64,000 bases of DNA, from assembly GCA_001600455.1 (NCBI GenBank), contig BCKC01000010.1:192144-256143 (forward strand), written 5' to 3'. A program made the translations under genes and the position numbers. Shown here piece by piece: positions 1-10,913 of this stretch (the first letter of the stretch is position 1; the number at the start of each line of letters is the position of its first letter). The notes under the pieces are model-generated. The model saw nothing but the letters and a program-made list of their open reading frames with translations, did no database searches and was not told the origin of the DNA. This stretch comes from Endocalyx cinctus. Taxonomy: Eukaryota > Ascomycota > Sordariomycetes > Amphisphaeriales > Apiosporaceae.

Positions 1-572
1 GATTGAAAAGTTGGTTGGGTCGTTCGGGCACTTAGTCGTCTGGATGATGGGTGTAGAATCGTGTGGTTGGCGAGGTCCTGAAGGTCTTGTTCGGTTCATA
101 CGTGTGGTTCGTCCAATTGTACGGATTTAGCGAGGGCGACGCTGTCAATGTTGCCTAGTCCCGGCATAAAAACTCCTCGTTGTTTGAGGACTTTCTTCAG
201 TGTTTTTCGGAGTGACCCTAGCGCATCGAAGTGTTTCTTTGTCCAGCCTTCGAATTCGTTATGGAAATCCAACCATAACTCATCGTCGACGAAGTCGTTC
301 TCAATCCAGCTCAGGATTTGAGCTGTTGCGAATGTTATGATCTCGTCTTCTTTATCTAGTTCATAACTACGGTTGACCGTAATGTGGAGTCTTTCGTATA
401 TGATATATGAGGCAAGTCCTCTAGGTATGTCACATTGTTCCACGATAGGGGGGACTCTCGGATCGATTTCTTTGTCTGTTGGTTTCGCTACATTAGGTGT
501 AGCTGGGTCTGGTTGTGGTGTAGGTATGTTTGGGTCGGTGTTTGGTGATGGATCACGTGTTTCTTGTGCCAT
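1..572 (-). mobile_element. Gag-like N-terminal region of a retroelement polyprotein, interrupted by TGA, running off the left edge
   Basis: The frame starts at ATG 572-570 and encodes 158 residues before a TGA at 98-96. After that stop the same frame stays open for about 31 codons to the window edge, so the stop looks like a nonsense change (TGG to TGA would fit) rather than a natural end. The N-terminus (residues 1-40) is Pro/Thr/Asn-rich. A charged, Trp-containing helical part follows (residues ~75-145; e.g. ILSWIENDFVDDELW and FEGWTKKHF), which resembles fungal LTR-retrotransposon gag/N-terminal polyprotein segments. No zinc knuckle, protease or RT is in view because the window ends. The TG...CA-bounded segment at 735-1321 would be its 5-prime LTR. 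Alternative: a small host gene of unknown function. Family assignment is by resemblance only. Confidence 0.45.
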
Positions 573-734
573 TGTAGTTAGGTTTGATGTTTATTTATAG
601 ATAGAAAAATTTTCGGTATATAGTAAGGAAATTAAATGAGCGGATATGGGAAATTTGAGTAATTTAAATGAATGGGAAAGGGGTAAGTAATGATAAACAG
701 GAGGATGTAAATTGAATGTATGTATATGTGGTGT

Positions 735-1321
735 TGTTGTAAACAAAGGATCAATTAACAGGGCGAGGCCCGGTTAAACGGTAGTATTGTGAATGAGGCT
801 CTTGTGAATGAGGCCTGGGTGATGGGAGATCAATAGGGTACGATCTATCTACGAATATAACAGCGAATGATTATTCGTAATTAGATGTTTCCTAAGGGCG
901 TGATGGACGCAGGAACCGTTTACTTAGTTATAAGAACGAATCATATAAACAAAGTATTGGTCCGGGAATTAACATCGATTCGTTGATATGATCACTTCAC
1001 GATGTTTTCTTCCAAAGCACAGCTTATTTGACTACAGAGCGAATCAGGTCAAAATAATCGGACTGTCTCTTCCTTGCCAATCTGTGATTGATTTAAGTTC
1101 AATCACTGATCAGTGTTGGGTTAAAATCGTAAGATTTTACTGTTCTGAAAAATGAAGTTATTATTGTTGTTGATGTTGTGAAATAATTCTGCTAGTCAGA
1201 ATTATTTCGAGTGTAAGTGAGCTGGCGTACAGGCCAGCTCCGCACTGGCCACATACACCAGCCTGTGGCTGGTGATGTGGCTGGNGTGGCTTATACTCCA
1301 GCTAGCTACTAATAATCAACA
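735..1321 (-). repeat. Putative 5-prime LTR of the left-edge retroelement
   Basis: Read on the minus strand, this 587-bp segment begins TGTTG (1321-1317) and ends CAACA (739-735). That gives the 5-bp terminal inverted repeat typical of LTRs, and it lies 162 bp upstream of the gag-like ATG. It contains a cluster of hairpins near its start (1084-1310) and a 13-bp direct repeat, TTGTGAATGAGGC (around 788-817). I do not recognise a primer-binding site just inside the element. The second LTR would lie outside the window, so the LTR call is an inference. Confidence 0.35.
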
Positions 1322-2352
1322 GATATTGATTGGTGCAAATTACCATGCTGACAATATAGACCTCGGAAAAGATTTTACGGTAATATTTAAGTGATCATTT
1401 ATGGTCTTGATTTGTTGTAGTATAATTGAATTTGATCTGGACAACTGAAGTTCGGCGATGGAAATATTGTACTGGATATTGCTTATCGTAATTGGTAACT
1501 ACTTTCTGCACGACTGAGTTATACCCGTGGATAGTAGTATAAGCTGTTCGCAGGTGGCACACAATGTATAGATCCCAAACCAGCTGACAATATCTGTCGG
1601 CTGTAATTGCCTATCTACAGTGCGGGTAAGTTGTATAGACGTCTGTGTAAAATACAGTGTGATATAGATCTATACTACTGTAGTGTCTAGTACACTACTT
1701 ATATCCAAACGTACACGCTAAGCACCCCCACGTTGCTCTGGTAATGAAGAAAAGCATAACTCATAACTTCTGCATAAGCAAGTCGCGCTTCACGACGCGG
1801 TTGCTCATTCTTATCGATACAATTAGGAAACTACATTCTATTAGGGAATGGTCATAGGCTTTTGTCTTCTTCGCTAAAACCACCAACTTCACGCGTTCCA
1901 TTCATCCATATATATATATATATATATATATTCTTTTCATATTTCTCATTTTTCATTCTTGAAATTCGCGGACTCCCCTACCTAGTTTTTAATAGTAGAT
2001 TTCTACGACCCCTACAATACATACTGTTTGATATCAGTTTGTATTATATATTCCGTCTCTCCTACACTCATATTATGATTCCCACTCTATCCTAACCTAA
2101 TTTGACTTCACGTGCTTGATAATAACTGTTCTATTCTTCGACGTGTTTCTTTCGAACTCTTTCTGTCTGCGACACGCATCAAAATTAAACCAGGCCTCGT
2201 TGAGCAAACTTCCAAGCGTAGGATATCAAAATAAATCAGTCTTGACTTGGGTCAATTGTTCGGCATCGTTCTTGCATGGCATTGTGCCAATTAAACTCCT
2301 ACTTTGGTATTGTTAACGCCGAGCTATTGGACTCAACTTTGGAGGACATGAA
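1322..2352. other. Gene-free spacer upstream of EXO1
   Basis: No coding frame with homology or good codon structure was found. The stretch holds an (AT)n microsatellite at 1908-1930 and AT-rich sequence. The last few hundred bases should contain the EXO1 promoter. Short open frames (e.g. 2116-2316) look like chance. Confidence 0.6.
1908..1930. repeat. (AT)n microsatellite
   Basis: An uninterrupted AT dinucleotide run of about 23 bp lies in the spacer upstream of EXO1. Confidence 0.9.
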
Positions 2353-4883
2353 ATGGGTATTCAAGGTATATAATACATAACTAACACACTGCCACTATAC
2401 CGTTTCACTAGATTTATCGCGTTGGAACCACGTTAAAACTAACATATCTTTAAAAAGGATTGCTACCTTTGCTTAAATCGATACAGCGGCCAACTGAGCT
2501 AAACAAATTTTCGGGAGAAGTCTTGGGAGTTGATGCTTATGGCTGGCTTCACCGTGGCACCGTTTCGTGCGCCACTGAACTTGCTCAAGACAAGCCTACC
2601 CGCAAGTAAGTTGCTCTCTACATTTTCCTTTGGACTTGGCGATTGTAAGAGAGTATTAAATATCTTGTCATTTCGCCTAGGTATGTTGACTACGTCATGC
2701 ATCGCGTACGAATGGCAAAACATTTCGGTGTCACGCCTTATATGGTCTTCGATGGCGACTTCTTACCAAGCAAAGGTGCCACCGAAGACTCACGATCAAA
2801 GCGCCGGGAAGAAAGTAGAAAAAGAGGCCTTGAACTGTTGAAAGCCGGAAAGGCTTCCCAAGCCCACCTCGAACTACAGAAAGCCGTTGATGTCACTCCT
2901 GAAATGGCTCGCCATCTTATCGAAGAGCTGAAGAAAATGGACATTCCCTACATCGTTGCGCCATACGAAGCTGATGCCCAACTAATCTACTTGGAGCGTC
3001 ATGGGCATATCAGTGGTATTCTTTCGGAAGATTCTGACTTGCTCGTGTTCGGCGCCAAGCGACTCCTTACTAAGTTGGACAAGCACGGCCAGTGTATCGA
3101 GATTAACAGACGGGATTTCTGTGCTTGTCGCGAAGTATCGCTGACTGGCTGGACTGATGCCCAATTTCGACATATGGCCATCTTGAGTGGTTGTGATTAT
3201 CTTGACAGCATCAATAAGTTAGGTCTCAAGACCGCCTATCGACTACTTCGTCAGCACAAGACCCCCGAGCGAGTTGTTCGTATGCTACAATTTGACGTTA
3301 AATACCAAGTCCCCTCCGATTATCTGACTCTGTTTCACCAAGCCGAGCAGACTTTTCTTTACCAATGGGTATTTTGCCCCGTCTCCAAAGAGCTGGTCAA
3401 TCTTACACCATTACCTGCGGACCTTGACGTAGATACGCTTCCTTTCATAGGATCATTTGTGGAGGCTCAGATGGCTCAGAAAATTGCAAATGGTGATGTT
3501 AATCCGATAACTAAGCAAGAGATAATCATTTCCTCGCCCCCGTCACCTCGGAAGCGTGCTGCTTCTGGTCCTCCTAGGACAATGCCACAATTGCAGGCGT
3601 TGAATAAAACGGGAAAGCCGATTGACTCGTATTTCAAAGGCCACAGAAGAATCCCGTTAGGTGAGATGGAACCTAATTGCTTTACAATTGACCCGAATCG
3701 AGCACCCGATGCTATTGAGAATGGCGGACCTCCCATCGTCTTCCCCTTGCCTAGACCATACCTAGACGAGGCACAAGCAGAACCTACACCTGCTCGGACT
3801 TATATTAGCCGAACCCGTGGATCTCCTCGCGCGCTTCGCCGACGCACCGAACCTGTATCCAATCTCCTGAGTAGCGACGGCCGCTCCCTTGCTTCTGGTT
3901 CACGGCGTCAAACTGCAGGACCCGAACTCAGAAGCCTCGGCCTTTCGAATCCTTCCTCTAACAACCAGGTTCCGACTGTGACTCGACCCCCTAAGAAAGC
4001 GCGCCTCTGTGAAGATGCGGCGATACTACCAAGTCCTGAAAAAGAGAAAAGCAAGTTTTTCCCCCTCTTGGACAAAAAGTCGGCGAAGACCAAGGGACCG
4101 GAAGCGTACATGATGTCAGATGACTCGGTCGAAGAAGCTATGCATAGCCTGCCTGACTTCGATGGATGGCAACCGAAGCCGAAGGGGCAAAAAAGTTTCA
4201 AACTGTTTGAAGATATGATTCCCCAAGAGAAGGAGGAATTACCGACTAAGGATGACGAACAAACCGAACAAACATACGAAGAAGACTTATTGCTTTCACC
4301 GGCCGACATTACCATAGCAAACACACCTCCGCGAACCAGCCTTAGCCACTTCTCTTACAGAATTGATACATCGGCCAAGGATACTCGACGGGAGTGTGAA
4401 CATTCACGGATGCAAAGTATCACGATGACAAAACGAAATTCTACCTCTAAGAGTACACCTAGTTCTATCAAGTCAAGCTTATCCAACTTGACCCCATTCT
4501 CTTCTTTTAGTCAAGCTTCAACTGCCAAGACAACTCCGGGATCCCCGAGGAACTTGACCCCTTTACAACGAATGGGAACTCAAGCACTTAGCAGAGGAAA
4601 GCAGCCATGGACGCCCACCTCTGCTGCGATACGGCCTTCAAAACGGGCTAGTTCAGGCAGAATGAGCTTAGACTCTCTACCTGTCAACCCTGCCTTTATA
4701 CCGTTGCCTCCAGTAGATTTGGCAGAGGTAGAAGCACTTCATGAGCCAGTGGGGAGCGAAGACATGCTGATACCGGAGAGCGACAGTGAGGAGACGTTTG
4801 AAGATGACGAGAATGCCGGAAAAGGAGGCGGGCTGGGGAAGGGCAGAAAAAGGCTAGATTTATCAAGATTCAAATTTGCTTAA
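2353..4883 (+). CDS. exo1: Exonuclease 1 (5'-3' exonuclease / flap endonuclease, Rad2/XPG family)
   Basis: Three exons, 2353-2365, 2458-2605 and 2681-4883, give 787 aa. The family hydrolyses DNA 5'-3' in mismatch repair, recombination end resection and telomere processing in the nucleus. The product begins MGIQGLLPLLKSIQ, the invariant XPG N-terminus, so the 13-nt first exon is well supported. Active-site acids are visible: D30 (GVDAYGW), FDGD, YEADAQL, SEDSDLLVFG and GCDYL. A helix-two-turn-helix (SINKLGLKTAYRLL) follows. After about residue 330 the protein is Ser/Pro/Lys-rich and low-complexity, as in other Exo1 C-terminal tails that carry repair-protein docking sites. The length fits fungal Exo1 (700-800 aa). 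It converges with the kelch gene downstream. The N-terminal half is certain; the tail is not conserved enough to assign motifs. Confidence 0.95.
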
Positions 4884-5306
4884 ACTCGGAAGCTCCAGGA
4901 CATAATGATGGCTCAATTCAGTATGGATGCATGAATGTATCTTTTTTTCCCAATTCTCTCTTTTCCACGATCGGGTGGGAAGGTGTTTCTGGCGTTCATG
5001 GTGATGGATGTTAGATATCACTGTGGACAAAATGGGCGGTATAAATGGATTACTGGAGTTACGGGTTGCGGGGGAGAATGGTGTCACTTCCATCTTTTTT
5101 TTTTCTCATATCATATTTATATATTGATGGTATTGTAGATGGGGTGAAGTGTTGTATATAATAATTCAACACCATTCTTCAGTTTTACGAAGTAACCAAG
5201 TGATTAGGAATTCAGGAGCACTTGCTACTTAATTGCCCGTGAGAATTCAACTGGCTCGATATTACTTTGGTATCCTATTAGTCAAAAGCGGGAAACGTAA
5301 GGAGAC
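4884..5306. other. Convergent intergenic region (EXO1 / kelch protein)
   Basis: This is the 3-prime flank of two convergent genes. It holds a T-tract (5094-5105) and AT-rich sequence that could serve polyadenylation. I see no further gene. Confidence 0.6.
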
Positions 5307-6350
5307 CTAATCTACCAATTCAAATGATTCGAAAACATCTAAGGGTTCGCTTCCTTCCTTCCCCCCTCCTCCCGGAATCCATATCTGACCCTTCACTGAC
5401 GCCGCCGCAGTGCCATGTCTCGGTCGTGGCATATCCTCCAGTCGGATCCACTCGTTCTTCTCGATATCGTACATCTCGGTCTGCGGAAAGACGTGCGTGG
5501 AAGTATCGGGGTCTCCCTCCCCTCCGAACGCGAGGATATACTTCTTCGAGCGGCGTTCCAAAACGCCGACGGAGAGGCCTCCCCGAGCCGTCGGCATATC
5601 TGCCATTCTTTTCCACCCGGTCGGCGGAGAGTTTAGATCCATGACCCAAGTCGTGTTTCGCACGTTGTCGCGACCGTGATCACGGCCCCCGATGACGAAA
5701 AACTCGTCCCCGACCACGACGCCGCCGACGTGGTCGCGCGATTCCGGAAGGCTCGGCAGGGTCATCCAGCCGCCCGTCCGGACGTCGAACGAGGTGACCG
5801 TGTCTACGGTTTCGGGCGCCGCCCCGTCCGGCGAGTAATCGGAGGATCGCAGCCCGCCGGCGAGGTACACTTGATGCCCCCGAACACCCACCGCCGAGGC
5901 GCCGCGCGCTTGGTCCTTCGGCATGGAGGCCATCCTGACCCAGCGGTCCGCGGGCGGGTCGTACGCGAAGCAATCGGGCACGCCGGGCCAGAGGCGCCGG
6001 TCTTCGACGTATCCCAGCCCTCCGACGACCCAAATCTGGCCGTCGACGGCGACGGCGTTGGCGTGCGTGAGCCTCATGGGCATAGACGCGACGCCGCGCC
6101 ATTCCTTTCGGCCGAAGTCGTAGGCGGAGACGCTGTCCAGAGGGATGACTACGCCGTGATTATCGTTCGACGCAGTTGCCGGGATCCCGCCGAGGATGTA
6201 TAGGTCGGTTTCCGTGGCTGCGGTGCCGTGCTCCTGAGCGGGACCTGAGCCGATTCGAGGTAAACTTGCCCATTTCCCCTTGAGTGGCATCGAGGCCGGA
6301 TATGGCGGCGCCGATAACAGGGCAGTAATTAGTCGGGGGAGCGCAACCAT
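5307..6350 (-). CDS. Kelch-repeat beta-propeller protein, probably secreted
   Basis: Single exon, 347 aa. Six kelch blades can be counted from the double-glycine strands: LYILGG, IWVVGG, VYLAGG, FFVIGG, ILAFGG and IWIPGG. Each is followed by conserved aromatic and W/M..MP positions (e.g. WRGVASMP, WVRMASMP, WKRMADMP, WIRLEDMP). This matches the galactose-oxidase-like/kelch propeller fold, but without the oxidase catalytic domain. The N-terminus (MVALPRLITALLSAPPYPAS) could be a weak signal peptide, and the ATG at 6350 is the only start that includes it. Kelch propellers usually bind proteins or glycans; the ligand cannot be read here. The coding sequence is much more GC-rich than its flanks. 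Function beyond the fold is unknown. Confidence 0.85.
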   Translation of the reverse strand: MVALPRLITALLSAPPYPASMPLKGKWASLPRIGSGPAQEHGTAATETDLYILGGIPATASNDNHGVVIPLDSVSAYDFGRKEWRGVASMPMRLTHANAVAVDGQIWVVGGLGYVEDRRLWPGVPDCFAYDPPADRWVRMASMPKDQARGASAVGVRGHQVYLAGGLRSSDYSPDGAAPETVDTVTSFDVRTGGWMTLPSLPESRDHVGGVVVGDEFFVIGGRDHGRDNVRNTTWVMDLNSPPTGWKRMADMPTARGGLSVGVLERRSKKYILAFGGEGDPDTSTHVFPQTEMYDIEKNEWIRLEDMPRPRHGTAAASVKGQIWIPGGGGKEGSEPLDVFESFELVD

Positions 6351-6708
6351 ATCGCAATACCCTAACTGCTCGTAGGTCTATTATGGCTTAAGTTGAAGGG
6401 TTGGTAATACTTATGTGAATTTTGCAATCAAAATAGAGAGGGGGAGAAAGGGACAGAGTACGTATCTCTTTCCTAAACTAGAGTAGATAATTATGAGTAA
6501 ATGTCTTGGGAATATTATCTCCGGATTATTTCTGTACTTCAATTGTGTTATTCTGGCTTTGGTTTAACGGACGTAAAACCTTGGTCCCATCTTAGAAACT
6601 AGACTTCTGATGGTGCAACTTAGATTTTCTCGTTTTGTTTTACTTAAGAGATCCCGACCAAAACCACGTGAAAGGTTACCTCGGGACGAGGACATTAGCC
6701 ATCAGCCG
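6351..6708. other. Intergenic spacer between kelch gene and sulfotransferase-like gene
   Basis: 358 bp, AT-rich. It holds the promoter of the kelch gene (reading left) and the 3-prime flank of the sulfotransferase-like gene. No gene seen. Confidence 0.5.
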
Positions 6709-7654
6709 TCATTTAAAGTGCTTATACAATCGTAAGGTCGAATACGCAACAAGTCCAGCACCGCTAAAAATTCCCAACCAAACACCAAAAACTTTTATAA
6801 GAACCCTGGTAGCGTATTCATCTACCGCTTTCGCATCGTTCGCTCGCGGGAATGGTTCATCCGGAATGGTAGTATTCAGGAATGGACACAACGGATCCCA
6901 GCCATCTTTCAACTCCATTTCGAGAAGCTGACCCCGAGGCACAAGTTCGCGAACTCTTTTATTATGTGCCTCTAGCATATCTTCATACCGGCGACACATG
7001 GTTTTAGTCATTCATGTATTGATGGAGAAACAGTGATGCACTTATACTTACGTGGGCCTCCTTTTTCCAAGAGGGTAGATGGGGTAGCGTTCTTGTCATC
7101 TACGCCAGCTAGTTTAAATATAGATCGACTATATTCCCGAGCGTACGATGGCAGATATCTCCATCCGTTGATAGGTGCCATCACGTAATTGAACCACCAC
7201 GGCGTTGTGTGCCGCGTTAATGCGGAAATGCTATTCCACCACTTCGTCGCATCCCTCGCGACGAGAACCACTTTGACTTCCGGATAAAGCTCCAAAAGTT
7301 CGGGTATAAAATCGACAGGAGGCAAGTCTGCAACGGCTACGAATCCGGCTGTAGCTTCGCGAACCAGCTTCAGCGTTCTTTCCTTGTCGCCTGCGTCCCG
7401 AGCTTTGTACGCATCAATCCACAGTTTGCAGTAATCTGGCAATTTAGTTTTCAGTCTGGTTCATCATTAGGCTTGAGTTTCTATAAATTACCATCGTTCC
7501 GAACTAGGATTTGAGTACCGCCGTGAAGGACTGGGCCGTCAAGCAACTTCTCCAGAGCCATCGACATAGAGACCGTACCCGTCCTCGAAAAGCCGGCCGA
7601 GATGACCTCGACCTTCTTGTGAAGATCCGTTGGAATGGAAGCGACGCCCCCCAT
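6709..7654 (-). CDS. P-loop sulfotransferase-family protein with C-terminal membrane anchor
   Basis: Three exons on the minus strand (7654-7492, 7435-7052, 6980-6709) give 272 aa. Exon 1 carries the nucleotide-binding loop AGFSRTGTVSMSMALEKL, the PAPS 5'-phosphosulfate loop of the fungal sulfotransferase-like family. Exon 2 has the strand/3'-phosphate region KVVLVARDATKWWNS. Exon 3 has the typical HNKRVRELVP...LLEMELKDGWDPLCPFL block and ends with a hydrophobic helix (VFGVWLGIFSGAGLVAYSTL, about residues 244-263). The second intron could instead end at the AG 9 bp downstream, which would drop three residues. Members are common in ascomycetes and often annotated as NAD-dependent epimerase or sulfotransferase; the substrate is unknown. 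Sulfotransferase activity itself is an inference from the fold. Confidence 0.8.
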
Positions 7655-8793
7655 AATATTATGAGCTTGAACTTTTGTCGTATATTAAATTCAAAAGGGT
7701 GTTTTTTGAGAATTACAAAATGTAGATGAGATTTCAAACAAAAAGAGCACACGCAAATTTCAGATGAAATTCCTGGATCCTCTTTGCGGTTCATTTGAGA
7801 GCAGCACGTCTATTTATATTCATCCGCTCGTTATTTAATTAGGTATAGTTCAGAATTTAATCCAGTGAGAACCTATCACAGCTGTAACGAGTACCAACTG
7901 CTTACATTTCAACAGGGATGTGGCACTCCATCAAACGAGAACGCACCAGAATCTCAAAAGTATGTGCATATGCTTAAGTGCGTTGAATGGTTAATGGAGC
8001 TTCGTCGTGCAAGGGGTTGAAATGTGAGTATGCGATGGGGCGAGCTTCCAGCTAATCAAGATTTATCGTACACCGACTCGACCCAAGCTGCCAAGTCAAG
8101 AAATCAGACCCAAATTCAACTCCGGGTATGCCGAACATATGCTAGGCCAGCGGTGGCTTTAGGGAATATTTACGTTGTCACACTCACTACAAATCTCACT
8201 ATAAATGTACTGCCAAGCTGCCGCGAAGCCACTCACACCTGTTAGGATTGTTAAGACCGGTGTGTAACGCCGGTTAAGGTCAGGATCAGTCCGGGGGTCG
8301 TGTAAGCCCCCTAAAAGAACGTACTAAACACGGTATAACGAGTTATATTTCGGTGTAATTTTTGACCCGGTCTTAGTTGATCTATCTTAACGCCCGGGCA
8401 GCCGGGGTGCCCGTTTTGACTCCCTGCCCAGCAGTGATATAGTCTGTAATGTATACCAATACATAATAAGCAGCGAATGGAAAGCATTTGCCGTATCTTC
8501 AAAATAATCTTATCTCATACTCTACTGTCGGGATCTAATCACATGGCGCTCTTGTAGTGCCTTACTATGTATAAGTACCCCTCTGCCGGGTTCAACTGTT
8601 ACATATACTGAGTCTCTGTTGAATATATATATATATATATTTCATAAAACAAACACACATTGTGAAATAATATACTAACAAGGGGCGCGCACCGCCCCCA
8701 GGATCTCCGGAACTAACCCTAACCCGCGCTGCGACCGCGTAAGCATCGTTCACTAAATCAACGTACATCGAGCTGCTGTTGAGTGGAGTAAAA

Positions 8794-8853
8794 GGTTCAA
8801 CCCGGCAGCCCGGGTGTAAAATTTAGACCCAAGCCGCTGGGCTCAACTGAACC
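8794..8853. repeat. GC-rich imperfect inverted repeat
   Basis: The segment begins GGTTCA and ends TGAACC, with arms of about 28 nt that pair imperfectly (ACCCGGCAGCCCGGGT-like against AAGCCGCTGGGCTCAACT-like). A second GC-rich patch with a similar GGTGTAA...GACCC motif lies at about 8350-8430. This could be a remnant of a small non-autonomous transposon; no target-site duplication was confirmed. Confidence 0.35.
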
Positions 8854-9563
8854 TCAACCCCAATCCCCCCTCCCCTGGCAACTTTCAGACCTCTTAGTCA
8901 ACTGTGACCTCCATTTGGTCGGAGTGCCATCAATATCGAGAACCTCTCCCTCCCCAATCCAGAGTCTTTCACCGGGAAATGGAAGGGGAGAGGGAGACAG
9001 AGAAAGCGAAGCGCAGTGACTCTGTCGACATTACTAATTATACGAATAAAGTCAACGCATTAGATATTACCGATGCTTCAGGGAACCCACCACTGTCAGA
9101 TGTTTCGAACTACACGACCGCGATGTCGAGATATAGAGAAAGGAATGTGAATAAAGTACTGAGACTTCTTACAATTAGAGGAAATGAAAACATGGGGACT
9201 TTAGAAAAATTACGTGGGGAAAACAGGAGATTCCTTCACTTTTCGTTAACTTATTAGTTACCAGGCACCATTCCCCGTAAGATCATCGCATGTCGCACAA
9301 CACGGACTGAAGGCGCTATATCGTGGTTACGAGTACATTTGATCGAGAATGTGCGACTGCTGTACCACCATCAAACGACTTTGGAGTATTTAGCGGGGGG
9401 CCGTAGTGATATGAAATTGAAAGGAGGGAGTCAGACCGCTACCCTTCATTACTTTGATACGAAGAGCTTGATATTTTGGAACCGTTCACTGGGGTCAATA
9501 CACCTTATTATATTACACCGCCGTACTGAAAAGAATACGTAGACAAGACCGCTACGGTATCGA

Positions 9564-9845
9564 TTATGAGACGTATTGTGCAAGCTCTGACCTGTGAATT
9601 GCTCCCACGAGGTCTTTACTCCTCAAGATCTCGGTTATTAGTATGCGATATATTTCAGCGGATGTTGGGTCGTCATCGTATTTTGGTACATTGATTCTAA
9701 TCCAATAATAATCCTCTTCAGGAATTATATATGTAGGTATTTTGAAGAGTGATAACTATCCCAGATTCGAGGAGTGAGGAATAGGGGGCATCAAGCTTCG
9801 TATAGGGGAAATTTACCCTGTTTACAATGCACACATACAGCCACA
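9564..9845 (-). pseudogene. Possible relic or terminal exon of an unrecognised gene
   Basis: One minus-strand frame stays open for about 90 codons from the A-tract (9845-9859) to a TAA at 9566-9564, with protein-like composition (e.g. PEEDYYWIRINVPKYDDDP and EIYRILITEILRSKDL). It has no in-frame ATG. It may be the last exon of a decayed gene or a chance frame. I do not recognise the family. Confidence 0.2.
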
Positions 9846-10913
9846 AAAAAAAAAAAAAAGATCCTATCCTAATCACGTTACGTAGTATGTTAACCCTTTT
9901 ATATAGGTCTTTACTTAGGTCTAAAAGTTTCGGTTTTAAGACTAGCTAAACCTCCCTACAGCCACTTATTTCGACACCCTTCTAGGTACATGTATTGCTT
10001 CATTGTCACAGCATGGCACAGGGTACTAAGAATAATTCTTATAAGAGGGGGCATTTTTTACTCCGATGGTTGTTTTCCTAACCCCTGATTACGTAGCCTC
10101 GCTTTGTAGAAATGTGAATATATTACTACGATCAGGAAACGATTACCACAATAAGTCAGGGAGGATGGCTTAATTCTCTTATAACTGTCTGAATACCCGT
10201 GAGCATGAATAGTTTATCACGTTCGAAAGGTACATTCGTTTACGACTCCAAAGTCGACCACCTACTGTCTCAGCAGTTAACCTGATAGTCCTGACAGGCC
10301 TGGCAAGCCTGGTAGATGTAGTATAAGAGCATAGCCCTGGAAGGTATTGTAAGCCCTTAGTACCTGATCTTCGGTTATGTTTACATAGTACGACATCCAG
10401 CATGCCACACATGGTGCATGGGATGGATATCTTTCAAATNCCCCTCCATCCACTACCCCTCCAGCTTGTTTCTACAAATTGCCTCTGCAACTTGCCCCGC
10501 CATCGTAAACCATAACCAGCAGTGCTAGTTCACCTCTATTGTATATCTTTACAAGTTACAACTAACATCTTTGTTTCACCACGATACTCACTATCTACTT
10601 TCTTCTTAATCTATCGACAACCTACCTTTTTAGGGAAAAAAAAGGAAAAAAAAAAGTTTATAATTTCTGTGTTTTGAAGTTATCGTTAGTAACGTTCCTC
10701 CTCTTAGTTACTAACTGATCAAGCCCCTTTAAGCTCCCCCAGCGTTGTTTACTGTCCTCGTCAAGCTTAAATCTTATACGAAACATCCTTTGCTTTTGCT
10801 TCTGATCTTCTTTCGTCTTTGTAATGGCCGCCCCGCGCTAACACAAGCTTGTTTGATCTCATTATAGAGCCCACCAAGCCCTCGAAACTTATCGACAGGG
10901 ACAATACGCGGTT

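Larger units (their letters stand above)
7655..10913. other. 3.3-kb gene-poor region with decayed sequence
   Basis: No intact gene found. Contents include an (AT)n run near 8622-8641, a GC-rich imperfect hairpin at 8794-8853, a related GC-rich patch at about 8385-8430, a 117-codon open frame at 8904-9257 without recognisable similarity, a minus-strand open frame at 9564-9845, an A-tract at 9845-9859 and one ambiguous base (n) at 10440. The last few hundred bases before 10914 are C/T-rich and should contain the promoter and 5-prime UTR of the metalloprotease gene. Confidence 0.55.

Noticed and set aside
8714..8726. TAACCCTAACCC telomere-like motif
   Set aside because: Only two units in the middle of the window; not a telomere and too short to call an interstitial array.
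8904..9257. 117-codon ORF
   Set aside because: Starts in a C-rich patch, no recognisable domain, biased composition; not supported as a gene, though transcript data could change this.
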